NCBI GenBank assembly: GCA_028819215.1
Contig: JAPPMG010000038.1
Coordinates: forward strand, 1-64,000
From: Bryobacterales bacterium
Lineage (GTDB): Bacteria; Acidobacteriota; Terriglobia; Bryobacterales; UBA6623
Length of the DNA stretch: 64,000 nucleotides
Direction of reading: 5' to 3'
Both the position numbers and the translations under genes were made by a program. Positions 10,801 through 17,520 of this stretch are shown piece by piece (positions within the stretch are counted from its first letter, which is position 1; every line of letters starts with the position of its first letter). The notes under the pieces are model-generated. The model worked only from the letters and a program-made list of their open reading frames with translations. It had not been told where the DNA came from and searched no databases.

Positions 10801-11041
10801 GCTCTATGGCCCGGGAACGAAGCTGGCAAACGTTTCGGTCCACAAGAACTTCAGCGTCGGCGAGGGGAAACGGCTCCAGTTCCGGGCCGAGTTCTACAAC
10901 GTGACCAACACTCCGCAATTCAACAACCCGGCTTCGAACATCAGATCGCCTGCCGTGGGGCGGATTACCAGGGCCGGCAGCGAGAACCGGTTCCAACGCA
11001 CGCAGCGCCTCTTGCAGTTCGGACTGAGGTTCGTGTTCTGA
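7805..11041 (+). CDS. TonB-dependent outer-membrane receptor with N-terminal carboxypeptidase-regulatory-like domain
   Basis: 1,078 residues. A signal peptide (MQSKTRLYAILAALFACAATLTAQ) is followed by a carboxypeptidase-regulatory-like beta-sandwich at about residues 26-110 (GVLSGTVSDASGAVIPGASV), a plug region with RGSTVSSVNGG and NNFVIDGLQNN, and a long barrel ending in FGLRFVF, with the terminal phenylalanine usual for Bam substrates. This layout is characteristic of the very large acidobacterial receptor families that import glycans and other bulky ligands with TonB energy. The ligand cannot be read from sequence. The next genes (exported oxidoreductase, sulfatase) suggest a sugar substrate, but only by context. 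The gene has its own promoter and a strong hairpin 27 bases after its stop. Confidence 0.92.
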   Translation: MQSKTRLYAILAALFACAATLTAQVDTGVLSGTVSDASGAVIPGASVEVLNTATNYLLTRESNASGLYVSPPLPPGPYRITISSEGFRTVAKEVALNLSERIAVDFELEIGAVAESVDVEAIGAVLQTETATLSTLRSEEEVKELPNISRNFVDLMRYSAGVVLAQPHNSGLPLSQIRGSTVSSVNGGHMTDNNFVIDGLQNNSNHQGQGVMVFPEIEALEQYRVETSAPDARYGRTGGTLNMGYKSGTNEFHGSAFWFLRNDALDARNFFNTGDKTPLKRNMAGATLGGPLGRKDGSTFFFLSYEGTRTRQNTTNIASVPTDLMRTGDFSEVTGRNRIFDPLTSTRNEADRLVREPFANNSIPDARFSPQGLAALRHFPDPTDPGLAANFTTAASNTQDTDQGTVKIDRDFSGGSRGFFRLTRGRADFVNGFANILGPEATPFVRVQAPSSQIVISHTQIISPRTINQVRVGFTRENLTAVSLNGGRNTAEEFGIPNVNVDEYTTGLSAITAAGYPRLGDNFWNPAILPMNNIQFSDNFEMTRGNHSFRFGFDAVRRHTNGFQTSRPRGDFGFSLRFTNNPANARNTGFGPAELLLGKPATVLLVYMQGTRGMRRTDYAAYFQDDWKVNQRFTLNLGLRWDLLADYPQTEVGDRLIQFDVESGNPAPVNEGPFPWRSGIANDLNNWAPRVGMAYRIGNGTVIRAAYGIYYNGQPIHLNAGLLSQAPFFTNTRVVNAQGDFEGARGLADGPLRTRELLSPGQSRRGYDPNSYAIPYMQQWNIAIQQQIPAQQQLTVAYVGSKATALRQGINFNQAVPGAGPVASRRRWPSHANVLIVQTRGNSNYHSLQTTLRKHFSRGLQYQLNHTWAHNIDESTGGLPITDLSGNRANSSLDLRHSVNATVGYDLPIGGGKALLGDASGVLDQIVGGWKINGVMTLTDGYWFSPAGPNTLNIGEGTRPDRIADGNLPDNQQTIQRWFDTEAFVAPGFRLWGNSGRNVLYGPGTKLANVSVHKNFSVGEGKRLQFRAEFYNVTNTPQFNNPASNIRSPAVGRITRAGSENRFQRTQRLLQFGLRFVF

Positions 11042-11068
11042 AGGAGTCGACCGCGCTCGTTGCCGGAG

Positions 11069-11095
11069 CGGGGCGGCCGCTCGACGGTCGCCCCG
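11069..11095 (+). terminator. Strong GC hairpin after the receptor gene
   Basis: CGGGGCG (11069-11075) pairs with CGCCCCG (11089-11095). A G.U pair and an inner CCG/CGG extend the stem to about 11 pairs around a CTCGA loop. No T-tract follows, so it may stabilise the mRNA 3' end rather than act as a classic intrinsic terminator. Confidence 0.5.
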
Positions 11096-11287
11096 TAGCC
11101 TGTCCGCGAGGGCGGGCCCCACGTCGCTATTACTTCCGAAGCCTGCCTCCACAATGCGTGCGACTTGATGGCAGACCGTGACGTGAATGCTGCCATCTAC
11201 ATTCTTCGGTAGTAAGGTACATGTATAGTGCAATGTGTCAACGAGGTTTCGGCACTGGACCGAACCCTCTTAGTGAGGAGCACGGCC

Positions 11288-12637
11288 ATGGATACCAAGT
11301 CCGCATCTAGACGTTCGTTTCTGGCGCATGCCGCTGCCGCTCCGGCTGTCGCCGCTGCGCCTGCCGCTTCGCGGGTCCTCGGGGCCAATGACCGCATCAA
11401 CATCGGCATGATCGGCACGGGCTCGAAGGGCCGCTCACACCTCCGCCGGCTAATGGCTAGGGCCGGCGATCAGGACGACGTCCGCGTCACCGCAATCAGC
11501 GACATCTACCGCAAGCGGAGCGAGGAAGCGCTGGATCTTGCGCAACTCGGCGGAAAGCGAGGCTACGTCGACTACCGCGAGTTGCTCGCGCAGCCGGACA
11601 TCGATGCGGTCTGGATCTCGACCCCCGACCACTGGCACGCCACGATGGCCTTGGACGCTCTCGCCGCCGGCAAGGACGTCTACCTGGAAAAGCCGATGAC
11701 CTACACCATCGAGGAGGCGCGCCGGATCGCCGAGGCGGTCGAAAGCAGTGGACGGATCCTTCAGGTGGGCAGCCAGCATGTCTCGGACCGGCGGTATCAC
11801 GAGGCCCGCAATGTAATCGACGAGGGCTGGATCGGCCCCGTGCTCTGGGCGCAGAACACGTATTGCCGTAACTCGCTGTATGGCGAGTGGAACTACACGG
11901 TCGATCCCGAAGGCACGCCTGAGAATATCGATTGGGAGAAGTTCCTTGGCGACGCGCCGGCGCGGCCGTTCAGCCCCGAGCGCTTCTTCCGCTGGCGCAA
12001 GTACTGGGACTACTCCGGAGGGATCGCGACCGACCTCTTCTACCACCGCCTCGCTCCTCTGATGTTGATGATGGGCAAGGAATTCCCGACTCGCGTGAGC
12101 GGCCACGGCGGGATCTACGTGCATCGCGAACGCGAGGTCCCTGACACCTATGCCACTGTCATCGAGTATGGAAGCCACTACGTCAACCTGTCTGCCTCGA
12201 TGGCGTCATCGGCGGGCAATGTCGGCATGCCCACCGTGGTGTACGGGCACGAGGGAGCGATCACATTCCTGCCGGATGCGATCGAAGTTCGACCCGAGTA
12301 CCAGTTCGCCTCGAAATTCCGCGAATCCACCGGTCAAGATCTCCTGCGTATCGAGGTAGAGCAGCCGGATGTCAGCAACGCTCACATCGGCAACTTCCTC
12401 GGTTGCATGCGCGACCGTTCCAAACCCGTGTTCGACGCTCAGTTCGGCTATCAGGCGATGACGGCGATTCGGCTCGGCGTGGACTCCTATCGCAGCGGTC
12501 GCATGATGGCGTTCGATCCACATGGCGAGCGAGCGCGTCCGTTTGCCGGGCCGCGGCCGGGCTACGAGGGTTCCGGCCAGAACTTCAAAGAGCCGCCTCG
12601 GCGACCGCCTCGCAACCAGCGCCAGACGAGCGGGTAA
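11288..12637 (+). CDS. Exported Gfo/Idh/MocA-family oxidoreductase
   Basis: 449 residues. A Tat signal (SRRSFLAHAAAAPAVAAAP) precedes an NAD(P)-binding Rossmann fold with GTGSKG at residues 43-48 and the catalytic-type EKP at 134-136, then the C-terminal alpha/beta domain with a long central insertion (YWDYSGGIATDLFYHRL). Tat export with a bound nucleotide is typical of glycoside-active members in Acidobacteria and Bacteroidota, which oxidise or otherwise transform sugars in the periplasm. The start is ATG 11288, preceded by AGGAG at about 11274; the frame is open further upstream without a better start. A TATAGT box at 11224-11229 could be a -10, but no good -35 pairs with it. The sulfatase starts 42 bases downstream on the same strand, so the two may be co-transcribed. 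Confidence 0.88.
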   Translation: MDTKSASRRSFLAHAAAAPAVAAAPAASRVLGANDRINIGMIGTGSKGRSHLRRLMARAGDQDDVRVTAISDIYRKRSEEALDLAQLGGKRGYVDYRELLAQPDIDAVWISTPDHWHATMALDALAAGKDVYLEKPMTYTIEEARRIAEAVESSGRILQVGSQHVSDRRYHEARNVIDEGWIGPVLWAQNTYCRNSLYGEWNYTVDPEGTPENIDWEKFLGDAPARPFSPERFFRWRKYWDYSGGIATDLFYHRLAPLMLMMGKEFPTRVSGHGGIYVHREREVPDTYATVIEYGSHYVNLSASMASSAGNVGMPTVVYGHEGAITFLPDAIEVRPEYQFASKFRESTGQDLLRIEVEQPDVSNAHIGNFLGCMRDRSKPVFDAQFGYQAMTAIRLGVDSYRSGRMMAFDPHGERARPFAGPRPGYEGSGQNFKEPPRRPPRNQRQTSG

Positions 12638-12679
12638 GGCCGCACCGCACCACGCTGGCGGCTTTGCTACCGTCTTTGC

Positions 12680-14119
12680 ATGGTTTACCGCTGCGTCGCT
12701 GCATTGTTGCTGGTCTGGGCCTCGGCGTCGGCCCAAGACAGGCTCAACGTCTTGTTCATCGCTACCGATGACATGAACAACGATCTTGGGACCTACGGGC
12801 ACCCCGTGGTCACGACGCCGAACTTCGACCGGCTGGCCCGCCTCGGCGTCCGCTTCGATCAGGCCTATTGCAACTACCCGGTGTGCAATCCGAGCCGAGC
12901 GTCGCTGATGACGGGCCTCTACCCGGACCAGACGAAGGTCCGCAACAACGCGACCTACTTCCGCAACACGATCCCGAGCGTCAAGACGCTGCCGCAGATG
13001 TTCCGCGACAACGGCTACTTTGTTGCTCGCGTGGGCAAGATCTATCACTACGGCGTCCCAACGCAGATCGGGGAGAACGGCCTGGACGACCCTGCCTCTT
13101 GGGAGGAGCGGGTCAATCCCCGCGGCCGTGACAAGTGGGAGGAGGACCAGATCTATTCGATCGATCCCGTCACCGGGAACCTTGGCGGCACTCTGAGCTG
13201 GATGGCCCAGGACGGCACTGACGAGGAGCAGACCGACGGGATTGGCACGACCGCAGCGATCGAGTTGCTGGAGCGGGAGCGCGACCGGCCGATCTTCTTG
13301 GCGATGGGCTTCTACCGCCCCCACACTCCGTACGTGGCGCCCAAGAAGTACTTCTTCCAGTACCCGCTGCACATGGTGCGGCTGCCGGCCGAGCCGCTCG
13401 ACGATTTGGTCGACATACCGCCAGCGGCATGGGTGGACCGCCCCTTCCAGCTCAACCTACCATTGAGGAAGCAGCGCGAAGCCATTCAGGCATATTACGC
13501 CTCGATCAGCTTCGTGGACGCCCAACTCGGTCGCCTGCTGGACGCCTTGGAGCGGCTGGAGATGGTGGACAACACGCTCATCGTGTTCTGGTCCGACCAC
13601 GGCTACCACATGGGAGAGCACAAGCTCTGGCAGAAGACGACGTTGTTTGAGAATTCGGTGCGCGTGCCTTTCTTCATCGCTTCGCCCGCGCACCGCAAGA
13701 CCGCCGGCTTGAGCACGCGCTCGCTGGCCGAGTTGGTAGATGTGTACCCCACCTTGGCCGAGCTGTGCGGCCTGGATCCTCCCAAGCACGTGGCCGGCAA
13801 GAGCTTGGTGCCGGTTCTTGAAGATCCCACGCGGTCCGTTCGCGACTCCGCTCTTGCCACGTTCGACACGCATGACCGCGTGAATCCTCGGCGGCCGCTG
13901 CGTCCGAGAGCCGTTGGCTACACGGTGCGAACGGATCGCTGGCGCTACACCGAGTGGGGTCCGGACGGCGTAGAGGGGGTTGAGCTCTACGACCACTGGA
14001 ATGATCCAAAGGAGTACGTGAATCTTGCCAGGGCACCTAGCCAGCAAGGCACGGTCAAGGAGATGAAGCAGTTGCTGAAGCGGAGGGTTGCCACGGCCAC
14101 GGCAGCACCGGACCTGTAG
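12680..14119 (+). CDS. Secreted sulfatase, iduronate-2-sulfatase-like
   Basis: 479 residues with a Sec signal (CVAALLLVWASASAQ). The formylglycine motif CNPSR lies at residues 69-73, where the cysteine is matured to formylglycine, followed by SLMTGLYPDQTKV. Metal-binding aspartates are in ATDDMN (D30, D31) and WSDHGYHMGEHKLWQ (D306, H307), with the catalytic-type His/Lys in the latter. The overall pattern, including KIYHYG and GFYRPHTPYVAPKKYF, fits the S1 iduronate-2-sulfatase-like group, which removes sulfate esters from sulfated polysaccharides. It follows the exported oxidoreductase closely. No sulfatase-maturing enzyme is in the window, so maturation must be encoded elsewhere. Confidence 0.9.
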   Translation: MVYRCVAALLLVWASASAQDRLNVLFIATDDMNNDLGTYGHPVVTTPNFDRLARLGVRFDQAYCNYPVCNPSRASLMTGLYPDQTKVRNNATYFRNTIPSVKTLPQMFRDNGYFVARVGKIYHYGVPTQIGENGLDDPASWEERVNPRGRDKWEEDQIYSIDPVTGNLGGTLSWMAQDGTDEEQTDGIGTTAAIELLERERDRPIFLAMGFYRPHTPYVAPKKYFFQYPLHMVRLPAEPLDDLVDIPPAAWVDRPFQLNLPLRKQREAIQAYYASISFVDAQLGRLLDALERLEMVDNTLIVFWSDHGYHMGEHKLWQKTTLFENSVRVPFFIASPAHRKTAGLSTRSLAELVDVYPTLAELCGLDPPKHVAGKSLVPVLEDPTRSVRDSALATFDTHDRVNPRRPLRPRAVGYTVRTDRWRYTEWGPDGVEGVELYDHWNDPKEYVNLARAPSQQGTVKEMKQLLKRRVATATAAPDL

Positions 14120-14274
14120 ACCGGTTCCTGAGACGTCCGTTACTCTGCGACAGGCGTGGCCATGCTGCCACTTCCGGCTAGCAACATTCGGTCTCAGGTG
14201 GTCCTCCCCCTGCCTGCAGAGCAGGAAAGCGACTCGAGCCTGTAGAAGAAGTTCCGAGCCGTTGGGATATATGG

Positions 14275-14304
14275 CATAATTGACTAAGTCCACCAGACTA
14301 AGTC
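14275..14304 (+). promoter_or_regulatory. -10-like box and direct repeats before the toxin-antitoxin genes
   Basis: CATAAT (14275-14280) could be a -10 box; its -35 (TTCCGA at 14252) is weak. Two identical copies of GACTAAGTC follow at 14282-14290 and 14296-14304, 14 bases apart and just before the antitoxin. Repeats there suit an operator for the antitoxin, since such operons are usually autoregulated. Confidence 0.4.
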
Positions 14305-14316
14305 GGAGATACCATT

Positions 14317-14562
14317 ATGCGCACCGTCAACATGCACGAAGCCAAGACCCATCTATCGCGTCTCGTATCAGCTGCTGCCAACGGGGAGCCATTCATCATC
14401 GCCCGTTCCGGTAAGCCGTTGGTGAAGGTAATTCCAATCGACTCACCCGTGTCGGGAACGGGACGGCGAACGGGCTTCTTGAAAGGGATGATCAAGGTCC
14501 CACCTGATTTCGACCGCATGGGAACCGATGAGATCGAGGGGCTGTTCGAGGGAGACTCGTGA
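14317..14562 (+). CDS. Phd/YefM-type antitoxin
   Basis: 81 residues. The N-terminal half (NMHEAKTHLSRLVSAAANGEPFIIARSGKPLVKV) is the Phd/YefM DNA-binding fold. The acidic C-terminal tail (DRMGTDEIEGLFEGDS) would wrap the toxin. It binds and neutralises the PIN toxin encoded next and should repress its own operon through the repeats upstream. The stop overlaps the toxin start in a GTGA arrangement, so the two are translationally coupled. Confidence 0.88.
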   Translation: MRTVNMHEAKTHLSRLVSAAANGEPFIIARSGKPLVKVIPIDSPVSGTGRRTGFLKGMIKVPPDFDRMGTDEIEGLFEGDS

Positions 14563-14945
14563 GATTGCTACTTGACACCCATGTGCTGATATGGGTGACA
14601 GCCGAGCCGGACAGAATCTCGAATGACGTGCTCCGGATCATCGAGAGCCGTGACACGGAACTCGTGTTTAGCGCTGCTTCGGTATGGGAGGTTGCGATCA
14701 AGCGCACATTGGGACGCGAGGACTTCGAAGTTGATCCGCGCCTGCTACGGAGAGGCTTGATGGAGAACGGCTACACGGAACTTGCCATCACTGGCGCACA
14801 CGCGGCTGCGGTTGATAGTCTTCCGCCCATTCACAAGGACCCGTTCGATCGGATTCTAATCGCGCAGGCTTTAGCTGAAAGCTTGATGCTCCTAACTGCG
14901 GACCCCGTAGTCGCGCGGTACCCTGGGCCGATCATGAGCGTATAG
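14559..14945 (+). CDS. PIN-domain ribonuclease toxin (VapC-like)
   Basis: 128 residues from a GTG that overlaps the antitoxin stop. It has the PIN-domain acidic residues: D in LLLDTHVLIW, E in ASVWEVAIK, and two D in KDPFDRILIAQAL, plus a late LLTADP. Such toxins are Mg2+-dependent ribonucleases that cut tRNA, rRNA or mRNA when the antitoxin is lost. The Phd-type partner with a VapC-type toxin is common in acidobacteria. The catalytic residues look intact, so it is probably active. Confidence 0.88.
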   Translation: MRLLLDTHVLIWVTAEPDRISNDVLRIIESRDTELVFSAASVWEVAIKRTLGREDFEVDPRLLRRGLMENGYTELAITGAHAAAVDSLPPIHKDPFDRILIAQALAESLMLLTADPVVARYPGPIMSV

Positions 14946-15107
14946 GCGAGCGACCTCGGTTGCCACGCTCCTCAGGAACTCGCCTCCACTGCCGCTTTCA
15001 TCCACGGGGCCCGGAGTTCACACTGGTTCGTGGAGTAAGATTGGGAACCGTGGCACGAGCGTCGTAGGCTTCCGCCAGATCCTTGCTGCCGTGACAAGGT
15101 TAGACCG

Positions 15108-15746
15108 ATGAACTCAATGCTCGACACCCTTAACCGCCGCGGATTCTTGGCTGCGGTCGCGGCCGGCATGGCGCTTCCGGCCTCCGATGCTGCCGAGGAT
15201 GGCTTCGAACCGCTGTTCAATGGCAAGGATCTCGCCGGCTGGGAGGGAGACCCGTTCCTATGGAAGGTCGAAGACGGCATGGTGGTTGGTCGCTCTCCGG
15301 GCATTGCCTATAACGACTTCCTCACTACGACCGACGAATACTCGGATTTTGTCCTGCGGTTTCAAATCCAACTCGTCGACAACATCGGAAATAGCGGTGT
15401 GCAGATCCGCAGCCGCCGAGTCTCCGGCTCGATGGAGATGATCGGCTACCAGGTCGATATTGGCCCGAGCTGGTGGGGCTCTTTGTACGACGAGTCGCGG
15501 CGAAGGGTCACTCTGGCGGCTCCGTCGGAGGCCACGATCAAGAAGGCGCTCAAGCCGACAGACTGGAACGACTACGAGGTGCAGGCGAGCGGCAAACACA
15601 TTGTTCTCAAGCTAAACGGGGTGGTCACGGTGGACTACACCGAGGAGGACGAGAGCATCGAGCAAACGGGCCTGATCGGGCTGCAAGTGCACTCCGGCCC
15701 GCCGCTGGAAGCGAGATTCCGCAACATCCGCGTCAAGCGCCTGTAG
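15108..15746 (+). CDS. Exported DUF1080 protein (3-keto-disaccharide hydrolase family)
   Basis: 212 residues. An RR-type signal (NRRGFLAAVAAGMALPASDA) is followed by one concanavalin-like beta-sandwich of the DUF1080 family: EPLFNGKDLAGWEG at the start, the central NIGNSGVQIRS, and GLIGLQVHSGPPLEARFRNIRVKRL at the end. Members of this family cleave 3-keto-glycosides made by prior oxidation at C3. It lies between two exported Gfo/Idh/MocA oxidoreductases, which could supply the oxidised substrate; that link is inference from context. An in-frame ATG at 15117 is a possible alternative start. Confidence 0.88.
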   Translation: MNSMLDTLNRRGFLAAVAAGMALPASDAAEDGFEPLFNGKDLAGWEGDPFLWKVEDGMVVGRSPGIAYNDFLTTTDEYSDFVLRFQIQLVDNIGNSGVQIRSRRVSGSMEMIGYQVDIGPSWWGSLYDESRRRVTLAAPSEATIKKALKPTDWNDYEVQASGKHIVLKLNGVVTVDYTEEDESIEQTGLIGLQVHSGPPLEARFRNIRVKRL

Positions 15747-15803
15747 ATTCCGTCGTCCGCAGCGCTGTCAAGTGCGGCCAACTGGATCGCGCGGTCTCTG
15801 CAG

Positions 15804-16262
15804 CTAGTCGAGCCGGTTCGCCTTGCGGCGCGCTAGCTCGCCGATGATTGGCACTTGCCACATGTGTCCTTGCCACGCCATGTATGCCGCTCGCACCCAG
15901 CATGCCGCCACCAACAGGTGCATAAGGTTGGAGAGCAAGCCCTCGAGGAAAACGAAAGAGAGTGTCCAAGTGAGCGCTGCGAGGACGATGGATGCCAACG
16001 TTAGGAACAAGCACTGGTAGCTGTGGAAGCGTGCAAATCGATTCTGGCTGTATGGCTCGAAGATGAGCAGCGCCAGTGCCGGAACAGGCGTGAAGTAAGC
16101 CAGGAGCCCGATCTGTCTCTCGTCAAAGCCACCCAGTTCCGATTCCGGGTCCGTTGCAGCGTCGTTCCAGGCGGCACCGCCCGCATGGTCGACTCGAGCG
16201 CCGCACTGCCCGCAGTAGCGCGTGCCGGCTAGCTCCGCGCCACACTGCGTGCAGTACTTCAT
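15804..16262 (-). CDS. Zinc-ribbon membrane protein
   Basis: 152 residues. An N-terminal zinc ribbon (C4, C7, C17 and C20 in CTQCGAELAGTRYCGQCG) is followed by a hydrophilic linker and about three or four membrane segments with the pattern QIGLLAYFTPVPALALLIFEPY and FARFHSYQCLFLTLASIVL. The phrase RFHSYQ is typical of DUF4870/YtcA-like small membrane proteins. The role is unknown. It diverges from the glycerophosphodiesterase gene, with only 35 bases between the starts. Confidence 0.75.
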   Translation of the reverse strand: MKYCTQCGAELAGTRYCGQCGARVDHAGGAAWNDAATDPESELGGFDERQIGLLAYFTPVPALALLIFEPYSQNRFARFHSYQCLFLTLASIVLAALTWTLSFVFLEGLLSNLMHLLVAACWVRAAYMAWQGHMWQVPIIGELARRKANRLD

Positions 16263-16297
16263 TGCTGCCCTCCGGCAGACTGGTAGTATAGCCGCTG

Positions 16298-17131
16298 ATG
16301 ATGCAATTGCTCGCCGCGCAAACTCGGCGTCGGAGTCGGTTGGCCCTGCTGGCCGGCGTGCTTGCCTGGCTGCCCTTGAGCGGCGCCGCAGTCGAGATCG
16401 TAGCCCATCGCGGCGCCTCGTACGACGCCCCCGAGAACACGCTGCCGGCGGTCGAACTGGGCTGGGAGAAAGGCGCAGATGCGGTGGAAGTCGATATCCA
16501 CCAGACGAGCGACGGGAATGTCGTTGCGATCCACGACCGTGACACGTGGCGAGTCACGGGCAAGCGCGGCGTCGTGGCCGAGATGCGCTTGGACCAATTG
16601 CTCTTGCTGGACGCCGGAGCATGGAAGGGGTCACAGTGGTCTGGAACCCGGATCCCCACTTTGGGGCAGGTGCTTGAGACCGTGCCGCCCGGCAAGACGC
16701 TCGTGGTAGAGATCAAGTGCCCCAGAGACGTCCTGCCAGAACTGGAGAGGGTGCTGGATGCGTCCGGAAAGCGGGAGCAAGTCATGCTGATTGCGTTTGA
16801 CTACGAGACGATCAGCGAGGCAAAGCAAAGGATGCCAGATCGGCCCTGCTACTGGCTGTACGGCTTCTCAGAGTCGGAAGCTGCCACTTATGGCGTGCGG
16901 TCGCGGGACGATTTGCTCGAGAGAGTGCAGAGGGCCGCGCTCGACGGGCTCGACGTCAGGCACAGCGGCGCGTGGACCGCAGGGTTGGCGGACGCCTTGC
17001 GCAAGCTGGGCAAGGCCCTCTATGTTTACACCGTGAATGATGCGGACCAAGCGCGCAGGCTCCGCGACGCCGGCGTGGTGGGCATTACGACCGACCGACC
17101 GGCCTTTATCCGCGAGGCGCTTGCAGAATGA
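16298..17131 (+). CDS. Glycerophosphodiester phosphodiesterase
   Basis: 277 residues with an N-terminal signal or anchor (LALLAGVLAWLPLSGAAV). The GDPD TIM-barrel catalytic set is present: HRGA, PENTLPA, AVEVDIHQTSDG and VAIHD, holding the two catalytic histidines and the metal-binding acidic residues. It hydrolyses glycerophosphodiesters from phospholipid turnover to glycerol-3-phosphate and an alcohol, here probably outside the cytoplasmic membrane. Its last four bases overlap the start of the next small gene. Confidence 0.88.
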   Translation: MMQLLAAQTRRRSRLALLAGVLAWLPLSGAAVEIVAHRGASYDAPENTLPAVELGWEKGADAVEVDIHQTSDGNVVAIHDRDTWRVTGKRGVVAEMRLDQLLLLDAGAWKGSQWSGTRIPTLGQVLETVPPGKTLVVEIKCPRDVLPELERVLDASGKREQVMLIAFDYETISEAKQRMPDRPCYWLYGFSESEAATYGVRSRDDLLERVQRAALDGLDVRHSGAWTAGLADALRKLGKALYVYTVNDADQARRLRDAGVVGITTDRPAFIREALAE

Positions 17132-17487
17132 CCTTCCGGACGGTCCTCGTGAGGCTCGCGGTGCTAGCCTCAGCGGCGGCTGTGGCGCATGTTTTCTTCG
17201 CCCAGTTCTGCGACTTGGTGTATGGTTGCGGATGCGAGGCTCCTTGGGCCGGCGCGGCACGGCACTGCAATATCCACAACGCCGCTCCTCCCCACTGCCC
17301 ATGGTGCTTGGACGAGGGATCGCTCGGCCGGTTGTCGCTCGGCGCCGTGGTTCTCTCGCAGTGCGCCCTGACGCTCTTGCCGGGCAGATTCGGCCCGGTC
17401 CGGGCAGTCGCGACCTTCTTGGCGTTTCCCGTCGTCGGCGCGATTGGCGGCTTGCTCGCGGGGCTTGGCACGCAGTATTGGCAGTAG
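17128..17487 (+). CDS. Small cysteine-rich membrane protein
   Basis: 119 residues, coupled to the phosphodiesterase by an ATGA overlap. Two or three membrane segments are visible (LVRLAVLASAAAVAHVFFAQF, LSLGAVVLSQCALTLL, VATFLAFPVVGAIGGLLAG). The loop after the first segment carries seven cysteines and histidines in a short span (CGCEAP, HCNIHN, HCPWC), which could bind a metal or form disulfides on the periplasmic side. I do not recognise the family. The overlap and the codon use like its neighbours argue that it is real. Confidence 0.6.
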   Translation: MTFRTVLVRLAVLASAAAVAHVFFAQFCDLVYGCGCEAPWAGAARHCNIHNAAPPHCPWCLDEGSLGRLSLGAVVLSQCALTLLPGRFGPVRAVATFLAFPVVGAIGGLLAGLGTQYWQ

Positions 17488-17520
17488 TGGCACTGATCGG
17501 CTGCCTTTCGCGCGGCAGCC

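Noticed and set aside
12206-13372. 388-codon minus-strand open frame
   Set aside because: Antisense to the oxidoreductase and sulfatase, without recognisable content.
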